64,000 nucleotides of DNA from an uncultured Bradyrhizobium sp. (GTDB taxonomy: Bacteria; Pseudomonadota; Alphaproteobacteria; Rhizobiales; Xanthobacteraceae), in the NCBI RefSeq assembly GCF_947648125.1, contig NZ_CANSMR010000011.1, forward strand, positions 175,466-239,465. The letters are read 5' to 3'. Made by a program: the position numbers and the translations under genes. Numbering within the stretch: the stretch's first letter is position 1; the number at the start of each line of letters is the position of its first letter. Shown piece by piece: positions 8,612-17,165 of the stretch. The notes below the pieces were generated by a model, which did no database searches, was not told where the DNA came from, and was given only the letters and a program-made list of their open reading frames with translations.

Positions 8612-9360
8612 ATCGAGGATACGTTGCTTCGCCGCGCCGGCTCGATCAGTTCGCGCCGCGGGCCTGACAGCCGCTTGTACATGTGCACCATGAACGCCAT
8701 CCCGAACAGCGGCGTCGCCAGATTGACGATCGGGATCGAGACGAAGGCGGCGATGAACAGGCCGGCGGTAAACACGGTCGCCGCATTCTCCTTGCGCATC
8801 GCCTTGGCGTCATCAGGCGAGCGGAAGCGCATCGCGGCGAGCTCGAAATATTCGCGGCCGAGCAGCCAGGCGGTCGCGATGAAGAAGATGATGAAGCCCG
8901 CGCCCGCGAACAGCACGAACGGTAGCGCGACGAGGTAGACCAGGACCGTCAGCAGCGCCGTCTTGACGCCCTCGATGGTCGCGAGCGTGACCGGCAGCGC
9001 CGTGCCGGGATGGTCGGCCGGATAGTGCTCGCGCTCGACATGATCGGCGACGTCGTCGACGAACAGGCTCGCCACCAGCGAGGTGATCGCGGGCATCAGG
9101 AAGATGCCGCCGAGCACGACGCCGAGGCCCGCCGAGATCGAGATGATCCAGGACAGCACGTGCAGGGTGGAATGGAAGTTGGGGCCGAGCATGCCTTCGG
9201 CCCAGACCTCGCCGGTGTCGGCAAACCAGCTCAGCAGTCGCTGCAATCCGATTGCCAGCACGGTGATCAGCACCAGCGCAAGCCCGATCGAACGCCACAG
9301 GATCGTGCGCATCGGCGGCGACAGGATTTGCGAAAGCGCCTTGACGGCGGCGTCGAACAT
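8608..9360 (-). CDS. EI24/CysZ-like integral membrane protein
   Basis: 250 residues from ATG 9360. Several long hydrophobic helices, with the EI24-family features: an early amphipathic stretch around MRTILWRSIGLALVLI, an aromatic-rich central membrane segment and a conserved LLGREYFELAAMR motif. CysZ of this family carries sulphate in enterobacteria; many alphaproteobacterial members have no proven substrate, and there are no cysteine-synthesis genes near here. It converges on the polyketide operon, with the last four bases (CTAG) shared by both stop codons. Confidence 0.85.
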   Translation of the reverse strand: MFDAAVKALSQILSPPMRTILWRSIGLALVLITVLAIGLQRLLSWFADTGEVWAEGMLGPNFHSTLHVLSWIISISAGLGVVLGGIFLMPAITSLVASLFVDDVADHVEREHYPADHPGTALPVTLATIEGVKTALLTVLVYLVALPFVLFAGAGFIIFFIATAWLLGREYFELAAMRFRSPDDAKAMRKENAATVFTAGLFIAAFVSIPIVNLATPLFGMAFMVHMYKRLSGPRRELIEPARRSNVSSI

Positions 9361-9442
9361 GACCGGGTTACCTCTGCAAAATGACGTGCGAGAGGTAGCC
9401 ACCCAATATGGCTTCGGCAAGTGCCGCTTGTGTCGCGGTCAC

Positions 9443-9507
9443 AGCGTTTTCGAGCGAAGTCCGCCCGCATTTAATGCGGGGTCCACGCCGGTTCGCGTCA
9501 AGAAAGC
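9443..9507. repeat. Interspersed repeat, cgttttcgagcgaag...ggttcgcgt family, with an inserted hairpin
   Basis: The outer parts gcgttttcgagcgaagt and ccggttcgcgtcaagaaagc match, in opposite orientation, the repeat at 55996-56039 and more loosely 49951-49996. In this copy the centre contains an extra perfect hairpin, cccgcat-tta-atgcggg at 9464-9480. Lying just past the stop of the MFS gene on the minus strand, the hairpin may help terminate its transcript, although no T run follows. Confidence 0.65.
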
Positions 9508-9508
9508 T

Positions 9509-10921
9509 TCAGGCGTCGAGCGGCTTGCCGCGGACGTTGGGTCCCCAGACACCGATCGTAATAATTACGATCACCATCGCCGCGGTGATCAGGCCGAACA
9601 CCCCGCTGACGCCGGCCTCCTTCAACATGAAGGCCACGATGAAGCCGGAGAAGGTCGCGCTGAGCCGGCTCATCGAATAGACGAGGCCCGCCGCGCGGGC
9701 CCGGATCGCGGTCGGGAACACCTCGGTCTGGTAGGCGTGATAGGCGTAGGACAGCGTCATGTTGGCGCCGGTCACCAGCACGCCGCTGGCGATCAGGAGC
9801 ACCGGCTCGGTGAGCTGCGCGAAGGCAAGGCCGAACACCGAGATCGCGGCGGCCGCGCCGCAAATGATCCATTTGCGCTCGAAGCGGTCGGCGAAGGTTG
9901 CGGCCAGCAGCGGCGCGAGCGGATAGGCGAAGGCGATGATGAAGGAATATTGCAGGCTCTTGGTGACGTTGATGCCCTTCTGAACCAGGAGCGCCGGAAC
10001 CCAGTTGGAGAAGCCGTAGACGCCGAACGCCTGGCACAGATTGAAGATCATGAAGAGCACGACGAGCGAGGCGTAGGGCGGCCGGAACAAATCGGCATAG
10101 CCGGTCTCGACCGCCGCACGTGCCGGCGCCATTACGGCTTTAACGGCAGGGCGCGGTGCGCCCGCAGGCGATGAGGCCTCGAGCCTCCGCATGATTGTCT
10201 CGGCCTCGGCAAGGCGGCCATGCCGGGCCAGCCAGAGCGGGCTTTCCGGCACGTAGAGCCGCAGCACCCAGATGATCATGCTGGCGGCGGCACCGATCAG
10301 CACCACCCAGCGCCAGCCATCGATGCCGTAAGGCGAGAGCGGCACCAGCCACCACGACAGCGCGGCGACGATCGGCACCGCCGAGAGCATGACGGCCTGG
10401 TTGATCGCAAAGGCGCGGCCGCGCATCCAGCTCGGCACCAGCTCGGTGATGTAGGCGTCGATGGTGATGACCTCGATGCCGATTCCGATTCCGGCGATGA
10501 AGCGCCACAGCAGCACCCCGCCAGGGGTGGTCTGGCACGCCATGATCACCGACGCCGCGCTGTAGAACAGCAGCGAATAAGTGAAGACGGCCTTGCGCCC
10601 GTAGCGATCGGCGAGGAAGCCGAGGCAGAAGGTGCCGATGAACAGGCCGGCGAAGGTCGCCGCGACGAAGGCGCCGATCCCGGAAAAGCCGAAGAAGGCC
10701 TGTGTCGTCGTGGTCATCAGCCCGCTGCGGGCGAGGCCCGGCGCGATATAGCCGGTGAAGAACAGATCGTAGATTTCGAAGCAGCCGCCGAGCGAGAGCA
10801 GAATCACAAGCCGCCAGACATAGCCTGAGGTGGGCAGCGCCTCGAGGCGCCGCGAAATCTCGTCCGGCCCGGCTGTCGTGTTGGCAAGATCGGCAACCGA
10901 GCCGAGTTCGACGGCGCTCAT
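9509..10921 (-). CDS. MFS transporter, metabolite:H+ symporter type
   Basis: 470 residues from ATG 10921, behind a good ribosome site (ggaggacc at 10932-10925 on the minus strand). Twelve predicted helices; the loop after helix 2 has GFLADRYGRKAVF and the helix-6 border has the sugar/aromatic-acid porter pattern PESPLWLARHGR. Members transport aromatic acids, dicarboxylates and related organic acids inward. It lies 155 bases downstream of a LysR gene on the same strand and close to a CoA-transferase and HMG-CoA-lyase-type gene, so it is probably the uptake step for the acid those enzymes consume (inference). A candidate operator lies upstream at 11017-11039. Confidence 0.9.
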   Translation of the reverse strand: MSAVELGSVADLANTTAGPDEISRRLEALPTSGYVWRLVILLSLGGCFEIYDLFFTGYIAPGLARSGLMTTTTQAFFGFSGIGAFVAATFAGLFIGTFCLGFLADRYGRKAVFTYSLLFYSAASVIMACQTTPGGVLLWRFIAGIGIGIEVITIDAYITELVPSWMRGRAFAINQAVMLSAVPIVAALSWWLVPLSPYGIDGWRWVVLIGAAASMIIWVLRLYVPESPLWLARHGRLAEAETIMRRLEASSPAGAPRPAVKAVMAPARAAVETGYADLFRPPYASLVVLFMIFNLCQAFGVYGFSNWVPALLVQKGINVTKSLQYSFIIAFAYPLAPLLAATFADRFERKWIICGAAAAISVFGLAFAQLTEPVLLIASGVLVTGANMTLSYAYHAYQTEVFPTAIRARAAGLVYSMSRLSATFSGFIVAFMLKEAGVSGVFGLITAAMVIVIITIGVWGPNVRGKPLDA

Positions 10922-11016
10922 GATGGTCCTCCCCGAATGCTCCAGCGGCCGCCTTTCTTGCGAAGGCGTGCCGGTTGCGCATGTTTGGCAGCCGGGTGCC
11001 AGAAATCCAGACGAAC

Positions 11017-11039
11017 ATATCGAAGGAATCGTTCGATAT
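11017..11039. promoter_or_regulatory. Inverted repeat, candidate LysR-type operator upstream of the MFS gene
   Basis: atatcgaa at 11017-11024 and ttcgatat at 11032-11039 are perfect inverted arms of eight bases around seven. A further ttcgata follows at 11041-11047. The site lies between the LysR gene end and the MFS start, about 95 bases upstream of the MFS ATG. The spacing fits the T-N11-A inverted repeats bound by LysR-family proteins; which protein binds is inferred. Confidence 0.5.
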
Positions 11040-11076
11040 TTTCGATAGCGCTGTTTCTGACGTGCTTGAAAGCGCT

Positions 11077-12000
11077 TCAGATCAAGAGCGTCGCCTCCCA
11101 CGCGCCGCGCCCGACCTGTTCGGCGATCAGGGAGCGGATCAGCCGGCACATCTCTTCCATCGCATAGGTCATCGGCCGGTTGCGCAAGCGGCAGAGATAG
11201 AGCGTCCGGCTCAGCCTGGGTTCGATCACCTCGCGTGCGACCAGCGATCGCGCTTTCAGCGGCTCGCTGACGAAGTGCGTCGTCGCGATCGTGCAGCCGA
11301 GACCCGCGGTCAAGGCGCCGATCATGCCGCTGGTCGAATTGAGGTGCAGGATGGCATTGGCCTCCAGCCGTTTCAGCGGCACGGGGTCGTCCAGCAAAGC
11401 GCGAGCCGACAGCCCGTGCCGCAGCAGGATCAGCGGCAGCTGCGCCACCTGTTCGAACGTGATCGGTCCCTTCTTGCCGATCAGCTTCTCGGTGCCGACG
11501 CAGAACATCTGCTCCTCCAGCACCGGCTCGGCGATCAGGTCCTTTTCCGACGGCGGATTGTAGACCAGCGCGAGGTCGACATCGGAGCTCATCAAATGCA
11601 GCAGCGTCGCGCCGGAGAGACTCTCGGTCAGCGACAGCTTCAGGTTCGGATATTTCGCCAGCACGGTCCGCATCAGCGGCACGCCGATCGCCTTCATGCC
11701 GGAATTGGCCATGCCGATCGAGATCTCGCCGGCAATTGCGCTGCCGCCTTCCTTGATCTCGCGCTCGGCCGCCGCCATCGCGCGCAGGATGATGCGGGCA
11801 TGCTCATAAAGCCGCTCGCCCGCCGCGGTCGGTTCCATGCCGCGCGGCTTGCGCTCGAACAGCGGCGTGGCGAACTCCGCCTCGAGATTGGCGATGTGGT
11901 GACTGAGCGCGGATTGCGCGACATTGGCCTGATCCGCCGCCCGCGACAGGTTGCGCTGCTCGTAAACCGCGATGAAATAGCGAAGCTGGCGTGAATCCAT
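11077..12000 (-). CDS. LysR-family transcriptional regulator
   Basis: 307 residues from ATG 12000. Residues 1-60 are the winged helix-turn-helix (MDSRQLRYFIAVYEQ, then AAxQANVAQSALSHHIANLE), and the rest is the two-lobed effector-binding domain. It is closest in look to the CynR/NAC-like group that respond to small organic acids. It is divergent from the CoA-transferase gene (121 bases apart) and 155 bases upstream of the MFS gene, so it probably controls both sides of this catabolic locus. Confidence 0.92.
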   Translation of the reverse strand: MDSRQLRYFIAVYEQRNLSRAADQANVAQSALSHHIANLEAEFATPLFERKPRGMEPTAAGERLYEHARIILRAMAAAEREIKEGGSAIAGEISIGMANSGMKAIGVPLMRTVLAKYPNLKLSLTESLSGATLLHLMSSDVDLALVYNPPSEKDLIAEPVLEEQMFCVGTEKLIGKKGPITFEQVAQLPLILLRHGLSARALLDDPVPLKRLEANAILHLNSTSGMIGALTAGLGCTIATTHFVSEPLKARSLVAREVIEPRLSRTLYLCRLRNRPMTYAMEEMCRLIRSLIAEQVGRGAWEATLLI

Positions 12001-12010
12001 TGTGGTTCTG

Positions 12011-12038
12011 CGTTCTAGAACGACGAATGCACTATTCG
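12011..12038. promoter_or_regulatory. Two inverted repeats in the LysR / CoA-transferase divergent promoter region
   Basis: cgttctagaacg at 12011-12022 is a perfect 12-base palindrome, and cgaat-gcact-attcg at 12024-12038 is a second inverted repeat. Both lie 11-38 bases upstream of the LysR start and about 85-110 bases upstream of the CoA-transferase start, where an autoregulating LysR protein would bind. The arms resemble, but do not equal, those at 11017-11039 (shared core TTCG). Confidence 0.45.
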
Positions 12039-12121
12039 ACAGATTATATTTTTCAGATAGCGTGCGGAAGCCTAACCTGCGCCGATCAGTCAAAACGAGC
12101 GCAACGAGCACGGAGAAACCG

Positions 12122-13291
12122 ATGACCGGGAGCGGACTGCCGCTGGAAGGCGTGAGGGTCGTCGAGATGACCCACATGGTGATGGGGCCGACCTGCGGGA
12201 TGATCCTGGCGCAACTCGGCGCCGAGGTGATCAAGGTCGAACCTCCTGCCGGCGACAAGACCCGCTCGCTCGGCGGCATGGGCGTCTCGTTCTTCCCGCT
12301 GTTCAATCGCGGCAAGCGCAGCGTCGTGCTCGATCTCGCCAAGCCCGAGGACCGCGACACCATGCACCGGCTGCTCGCGAGTGCCGACGTGTTCCTGGAG
12401 AATTTCCGCGACGGCCAGCTCGACAAGCAGGGTCTTGGGCCCGAGGAGCTGCGCGCGAAATATCCGCATTTGATCATCGCCGGCCACAAGGGCTTTCTGT
12501 CCGGCCCCTACGATCATCGCCCGGCGCTCGACGAGGTCGTGCAGATGATGTCGGGGCTCGCGGCGATGACCGGCACAAGGGAGAAGCCGCAGCGCGTCGG
12601 CTCCTCCGCCAACGACATCATGGGCGGCATGTTCGGCGTGATCTCGATCCTCGCCGCGCTCTACCAGAAGCGGGGCGGCAACAGGGGCGGCGCCGACATC
12701 CGCATCGGCCTGTTCGAGAACTGCCTGTTCCTGGTCGCCCAGCACATGGTCGAGTACGAGATGACCGGGCGCAAGCCGCGCTCGATGCCGGAGCGTGAGC
12801 ATGCCTGGCCGATCTACGACATCTTCGATGCCGCCGGCGGCGACCGTATCTTCATCGGGGTCGTCACCGAAGGCCATTGGCAGAGCTTTTGCCGCGAGTT
12901 CGGACTGACGGAATTCGCCGACGATCCGACGCTGCGCTCCACCACGGACCGCATCATGGCGCGCGACCGGATCATTCCGCGCGTCGCCGAGGTGATCAAA
13001 GGCTGGAACGTGGCCGACCTCTCGGCCAGGCTCGACGCGCTCAACATCTGCTTCTCGCCGATCAACCGGCCGGAGGATCTGCTGCAGGACCCGCATGTGC
13101 TGCGGCCCGGCGGGCTCGTCAACACCATCAATGCCGACGGCAAGCCGTTCCGCGTTCCGGCGCTGCCGGTCGAATGGAACGGCAGTAATATCGGCGAAGG
13201 CCTGAAAGTGCCGGTGCTTGGCGCCGATACCGATGCGGTCCGCGCCGAGCTCGCACAACAGAAGATTTCATCAACCGGAAACGCTGCGTGA
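12122..13291 (+). CDS. Class III (CaiB/BaiF-family) CoA-transferase
   Basis: 389 residues from ATG 12122, behind ggag. The N-terminal region has GVRVVEMTHMVMGPTCGM and the EVIKVEPPAGD motif of family III CoA-transferases, which move CoA between carboxylic acids through aspartyl-CoA intermediates. At the position where formyl-CoA transferase, CaiB and AMACR have the catalytic Asp (x-D-x-x-M/L), this protein seems to read I-R-I-G-L (near residue 196), so Arg replaces Asp if the by-eye alignment is right. It is followed after seven bases by an HMG-CoA-lyase-type gene, suggesting that the CoA ester formed is the lyase substrate. Confidence 0.88.
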   Translation: MTGSGLPLEGVRVVEMTHMVMGPTCGMILAQLGAEVIKVEPPAGDKTRSLGGMGVSFFPLFNRGKRSVVLDLAKPEDRDTMHRLLASADVFLENFRDGQLDKQGLGPEELRAKYPHLIIAGHKGFLSGPYDHRPALDEVVQMMSGLAAMTGTREKPQRVGSSANDIMGGMFGVISILAALYQKRGGNRGGADIRIGLFENCLFLVAQHMVEYEMTGRKPRSMPEREHAWPIYDIFDAAGGDRIFIGVVTEGHWQSFCREFGLTEFADDPTLRSTTDRIMARDRIIPRVAEVIKGWNVADLSARLDALNICFSPINRPEDLLQDPHVLRPGGLVNTINADGKPFRVPALPVEWNGSNIGEGLKVPVLGADTDAVRAELAQQKISSTGNAA

Positions 13292-13298
13292 GGCTGAC

Positions 13299-14246
13299 AT
13301 GACCCGCGTCCACGATATCTATCCCAACGACAAGGTAAGTTTGCGCGAAGTCGGCCTGCGCGACGGCCTGCAGCTCGTGAAGACATTCCCGTCGACCGCG
13401 GCGAAGCAGCGCTGGGTGCGCGACGAATATGCGGCCGGCGTCAGGCATTTCGAGGTCGGCTCGTTCCTGCCGGCCAAGACCTTTCCGCAATTCGTCGATG
13501 TCCGCGATGTCATCGCGACCATTGCCGCGCTGCCCGGCGCGCATGGTGTCGCGCTGGCGCTGAACGAACGTGGCGTCAACGAGGCGCTGGCCTCCGGCGT
13601 CGCCGAGATCGCCTCGGTGGTGTCGGCGACCGAGGAGCACAGCCAGGCCAATGCCAACCGCTCGCGCGAATCGGCGATCGCGAACATCAAGCGTCTCTGC
13701 GAGCTGCGCGACGCCAGCGCGCACAAACCGCTGGTCAATGCCGCGATCTCGATGGGGCTGGGCTGCTCGATCGTCGGCGCGGTCGATCCGAAGGAGGTGC
13801 TGCGCCTCACCGAGAAGCTCTACGAGGTCGGCGTCGACATGGTCGCGATAGCCGATACCGTCGGCTATGCCGGGCCGAAGCAGGTCGGCGAGCTGACGCG
13901 CGGAGCGGTGAAGATCGCCGGCTCCAAGCCGGTTTGCGTCCATCTGCACGACACCCGCGGCATGGGTATCGCCAACGCCTCCGCGGCGCTCGATGAGGGC
14001 GCCCGCGTGCTCGACGGTTCGCTCGGCGGCCTCGGCGGCTGCCCGTTCGCGCCGGGCGCCACCGGCAATGTCGTGTTCGAGGACCTCGTCTTCCTCTGCG
14101 AGAGCAAGCGATTTCCGACCGGCATCGATCTCGACCGCCTGGTCGAGGTGCGCGCGATCCTGAAGGCCGAGATGCCGAATGAGCAGCTCTATGGCGGCCT
14201 CGCCCGCGCCGGCCTGCCCCGCGGCACCAAGGCGAAGGCGGCGTAG
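13299..14246 (+). CDS. Hydroxymethylglutaryl-CoA lyase-type enzyme
   Basis: 315 residues from ATG 13299. TIM-barrel of the HMGL-like family: N-terminal LREVGLRDGLQ carries the metal-binding Arg-Asp pair, HLHDTRGMG carries the metal-binding His residues, and GGLGGCPFAPGATGN contains the signature Cys in the active-site loop. HMG-CoA lyase splits 3-hydroxy-3-methylglutaryl-CoA to acetoacetate and acetyl-CoA at the end of leucine breakdown. Here there is no isovaleryl- or methylcrotonyl-CoA gene nearby; the partner is a CoA-transferase, so free hydroxymethylglutarate or a related hydroxy acid may be the starting compound (inference). Confidence 0.9.
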   Translation: MTRVHDIYPNDKVSLREVGLRDGLQLVKTFPSTAAKQRWVRDEYAAGVRHFEVGSFLPAKTFPQFVDVRDVIATIAALPGAHGVALALNERGVNEALASGVAEIASVVSATEEHSQANANRSRESAIANIKRLCELRDASAHKPLVNAAISMGLGCSIVGAVDPKEVLRLTEKLYEVGVDMVAIADTVGYAGPKQVGELTRGAVKIAGSKPVCVHLHDTRGMGIANASAALDEGARVLDGSLGGLGGCPFAPGATGNVVFEDLVFLCESKRFPTGIDLDRLVEVRAILKAEMPNEQLYGGLARAGLPRGTKAKAA

Positions 14247-14307
14247 CGACACGCTCTCGGTCGTGCCGATGCCCACGCTTGCGGTGACGCTGGCAGCGAT
14301 GTTCTGA

Positions 14308-15906
14308 TCAGTCGCGCGTGCGGTGGATCGAGCTGAAGTCCTCGACATCGGGCTGCACAGGGGGTGTTTCGCGATAAGGCGGTACGATCAGCATCACGAC
14401 CCGCCGTGTCCGGCCGGGCCTGCCCAGCAGTGTCGCCCGGGCGTCGAACTCGGAGCGAAAGACGCCGGTTGCGCGCAACGTTGTGCGCTCCATCCAGCTC
14501 AGGCAGTCCGGCTGGTCGGCGAAGCACAATGCCGCCCAGCCGCGATCGAGCGTGGTCTTGCGCGGCAAGCCCCAAGTGTACTGGTAGGCAAACGGCCGAG
14601 CATAGCGCGGATGATCCGGGCTGTAGAAGGCGGCAGCGAAGGCGAGTGCGTCGTCGCCGCTGACGGCGGCGAGCGGCGTCCCGACTGCGTCGTGCCATCG
14701 TGCAGTGAGCTCGGTTGCGGCCGCGTGGTAGAAGCCGCGGCCTTCTTCATAGCCGTAAGCACTGCGATAGAGGGCGTGGATCGGCGCACCGCCGACGGCC
14801 GCGAGAATGGCGATGCTCGCCACCATGACGGCCAGGTTGACCGCGTAGAAGCGCTCGATCGGGTAGCTCGTTGCGCACACGATCAGAACGACGAACAGGA
14901 AGAGCCCCTGCACCGCCCAGAGCGAGGGCAGGTCGGTGCCGATTGCAAGCGAGACGATTACCGGAAACAGGATGGTTCCAATTGCGACTAGCAGCAGCAG
15001 ACGGAGCCCTGGGTTCATCGCGCCGAAATCCCCCGGCAGCCGCGCCAGCCGCGGTCCGGCGATGAACACCCACGTGACGGCCGGGATCGCGAGCGCCGCG
15101 ATCAGGCCCATGATGAAGTAGCTGACTTCCCACAGCGCGGCGACATGATCGGCGCCGGCATGCGCGAGCGCATAGTCGAACGGCGTTGCTCCCGTCGTGG
15201 CGAGCCAGTGCAGATGCGGGCCAAGCACGAGCATGCCGGCTAGTGCCGAGATCCAGGGCGAGGCTGACAGCAGATAGCGTCGGCGATCCGGATGCAGCAC
15301 GGCCGCGAACACGAAGCTTGCGACCAGGAAGATCGAATAATATTTGCCGAGCATCGCGAGTGCGCAGGCTGCGCCTGCCGCGATCGCCCAGCCGAGCTGC
15401 CTGGGCGCCTCGAACGCACGCTGGAAGCAGTAGGTAGCCAGCGGCCAGGCGGCCAGCAGCACCGTGTTCGCATTGAAGCGCTGGGCGTGGAATTGATAGA
15501 CCGGCAGCAGCATCAACAGCAGCAGCACGATCGCCCGCTTCTCGCCACGGACAAAGCGGCGGGCGATCAGGTCGACCGCCCACAGCGCCACCGCGGCGTT
15601 GACCATCGCCATCAGCTGCAGCGACCAGTCGGTCAGGGGGAAGATCGCGGTCCATCCCCGCGTGATCCAGCCCATCAACGGCGGATGCTTCGGGTATCCC
15701 CATGCGAGGTGCCGGCCGAGCGTCCAGGTCTCGAGCACGTCCGGATGCAGGCCGGCGCCGAGATAGGCGATGACGAGATACGCGGTCCAGATCGCAACAA
15801 AGAGGACAAGCAGAAGCGGGATCGACCACCCGGTCTCGATTCCCTCCAGCCATCTGATCAATGGACGGCGCCAGCGCGCCGGATCCTTATCCGACGCCGC
15901 GGCCAT
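14308..15906 (-). CDS. Glycosyltransferase family 39 (ArnT-like) membrane protein
   Basis: About 532 residues from ATG 15906 (an in-frame GTG at 15933 would add nine). Around ten or more transmembrane segments; the first periplasmic loop holds HPDVLETWTLGRHLAW followed by GYPKHPPLMGW, the arrangement of the GT39/PMT_2 family in which an acidic residue in that loop is catalytic. Such enzymes transfer a sugar from a polyprenyl-phosphate carrier to lipid A, glycans or proteins on the outer face of the inner membrane. The acceptor is unknown. No partner genes for sugar-lipid synthesis lie nearby. Confidence 0.86.
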   Translation of the reverse strand: MAAASDKDPARWRRPLIRWLEGIETGWSIPLLLVLFVAIWTAYLVIAYLGAGLHPDVLETWTLGRHLAWGYPKHPPLMGWITRGWTAIFPLTDWSLQLMAMVNAAVALWAVDLIARRFVRGEKRAIVLLLLMLLPVYQFHAQRFNANTVLLAAWPLATYCFQRAFEAPRQLGWAIAAGAACALAMLGKYYSIFLVASFVFAAVLHPDRRRYLLSASPWISALAGMLVLGPHLHWLATTGATPFDYALAHAGADHVAALWEVSYFIMGLIAALAIPAVTWVFIAGPRLARLPGDFGAMNPGLRLLLLVAIGTILFPVIVSLAIGTDLPSLWAVQGLFLFVVLIVCATSYPIERFYAVNLAVMVASIAILAAVGGAPIHALYRSAYGYEEGRGFYHAAATELTARWHDAVGTPLAAVSGDDALAFAAAFYSPDHPRYARPFAYQYTWGLPRKTTLDRGWAALCFADQPDCLSWMERTTLRATGVFRSEFDARATLLGRPGRTRRVVMLIVPPYRETPPVQPDVEDFSSIHRTRD

Positions 15907-16085
15907 CGCCGAGAAATTGATGAGCCAAAGCACCGTAAAACTACCGAATGAAAGCAGGCTTGAAGCGCGCGCACCCTAGTGATGCGAGCGCGAGAACTCA
16001 ACGGCGGAGCCGGACGATGAGACGAATTCCAGACCGGAGTCGAGGCGGCCGGCGCTCGACATGTCGAGCCTGACGCCTGCGCCCG

Positions 16086-16967
16086 TCATACCGGTGCGGT
16101 TTCCGCTGCAGTCACTTCCGCAGCCGGAAGCGCCGCCTCTTCGTCAATCGCTTCAGGAACGAGCGGCGGCGACTTGTGCTCTGGAAACACACTGAATTCG
16201 CCGGCTACCTCCTGGAGCGGCTTCTGCTTGTCGGCCCAGTGCAGGGCCGTGTAGTCGAAACCGTGCACGATGGTGGGTTTGACGACTTCGAAATAGGGCG
16301 AGATGTCGAAGTCGCGCGGCATGTAGAGCGAGGAATCGCGGATGTGCAGGATCTCGCGGCGCGCCTTGCGGCTCGCAGCACGCGTGATCTTGGGCAGGAT
16401 CGGATAGCGCACGGCGTCGAACGCCTGCGCGATCAGCGCCGAGCAGATGATCTTGGTCGGATCGCCGGAGCCGAACGCGATCATGCGGCGCCGCCAGCGC
16501 TGCGGGATCGGCAGCGGAAACAGGAAGCGCGCGAGATCGACGATGTTCTTGGTGTCGTAGCCGAAGCCGATGCGGTTGATGGCGTAGCGGCACACCGTGG
16601 TGCGGTCCTCGAAGGACAGCCCGACCGGTCGGCAAAGGCGGGTGTGATAGGACAGGTATTTTGACAGCGGCGCGGAGGTCACGCCTTCGCCGATATTGGC
16701 CTCGATCAGCACATGCTGTTCGCCGTCAGGCTCGAACGCACCGTCGATCGGTCCGACGAACAGCGCGGCATGCGACCAGGTCGATTGCGTGAGGTATTTG
16801 ATGATGCCGGAAATCCGGTTGTTGCCTTCGACCAGCAGCACATCGCCGGGCTGCATGATGCCCCGCAGATGGTCCGGGTCGCTCGGTGTGAACGGCTCGT
16901 AACCGGGGACTTCCTTCTGCAGGTACCCCGCGATCCATTTACCGACGGTATCGAGCATTACGCCCAT
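16086..16967 (-). CDS. YiiX/YebB-like NlpC/P60-fold cysteine hydrolase
   Basis: 293 residues. The permuted papain-like fold of the YiiX group is indicated by His66 in STWSHAALFVG, a Glu near residue 89 in LIEANIGEGV and the probable nucleophile Cys175 in KIICSALIAQAF. Family members are amidases or peptidases, some acting on lipids or cell wall; substrate unknown here. There is no signal peptide, only a short hydrophobic start (MGVMLDTVGKWIAGYL), so it may be cytoplasmic or membrane-associated. The last 40 residues are Ala/Glu-rich and low in complexity. 152 bases separate it from the GT39 gene and hold nothing recognisable. Confidence 0.8.
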   Translation of the reverse strand: MGVMLDTVGKWIAGYLQKEVPGYEPFTPSDPDHLRGIMQPGDVLLVEGNNRISGIIKYLTQSTWSHAALFVGPIDGAFEPDGEQHVLIEANIGEGVTSAPLSKYLSYHTRLCRPVGLSFEDRTTVCRYAINRIGFGYDTKNIVDLARFLFPLPIPQRWRRRMIAFGSGDPTKIICSALIAQAFDAVRYPILPKITRAASRKARREILHIRDSSLYMPRDFDISPYFEVVKPTIVHGFDYTALHWADKQKPLQEVAGEFSVFPEHKSPPLVPEAIDEEAALPAAEVTAAETAPV

Positions 16968-17165
16968 GGATTCCCCCCAGCGGTTCTACGACCGCTTCCG
17001 TTCACTTAATCATGGTCGCAAGCCGTTGCAATTTAGTTCATGCCATCAGCGGATCAATCATGATTGATTTACCATGAAGGTTGCTGCGGTCGGTGAGATG
17101 CGGCACAGTTCGCGAAGCGTTCCCATTCTCTGCAAGTCCCCGGAAACCATGCCAGAAGCTAAGTC

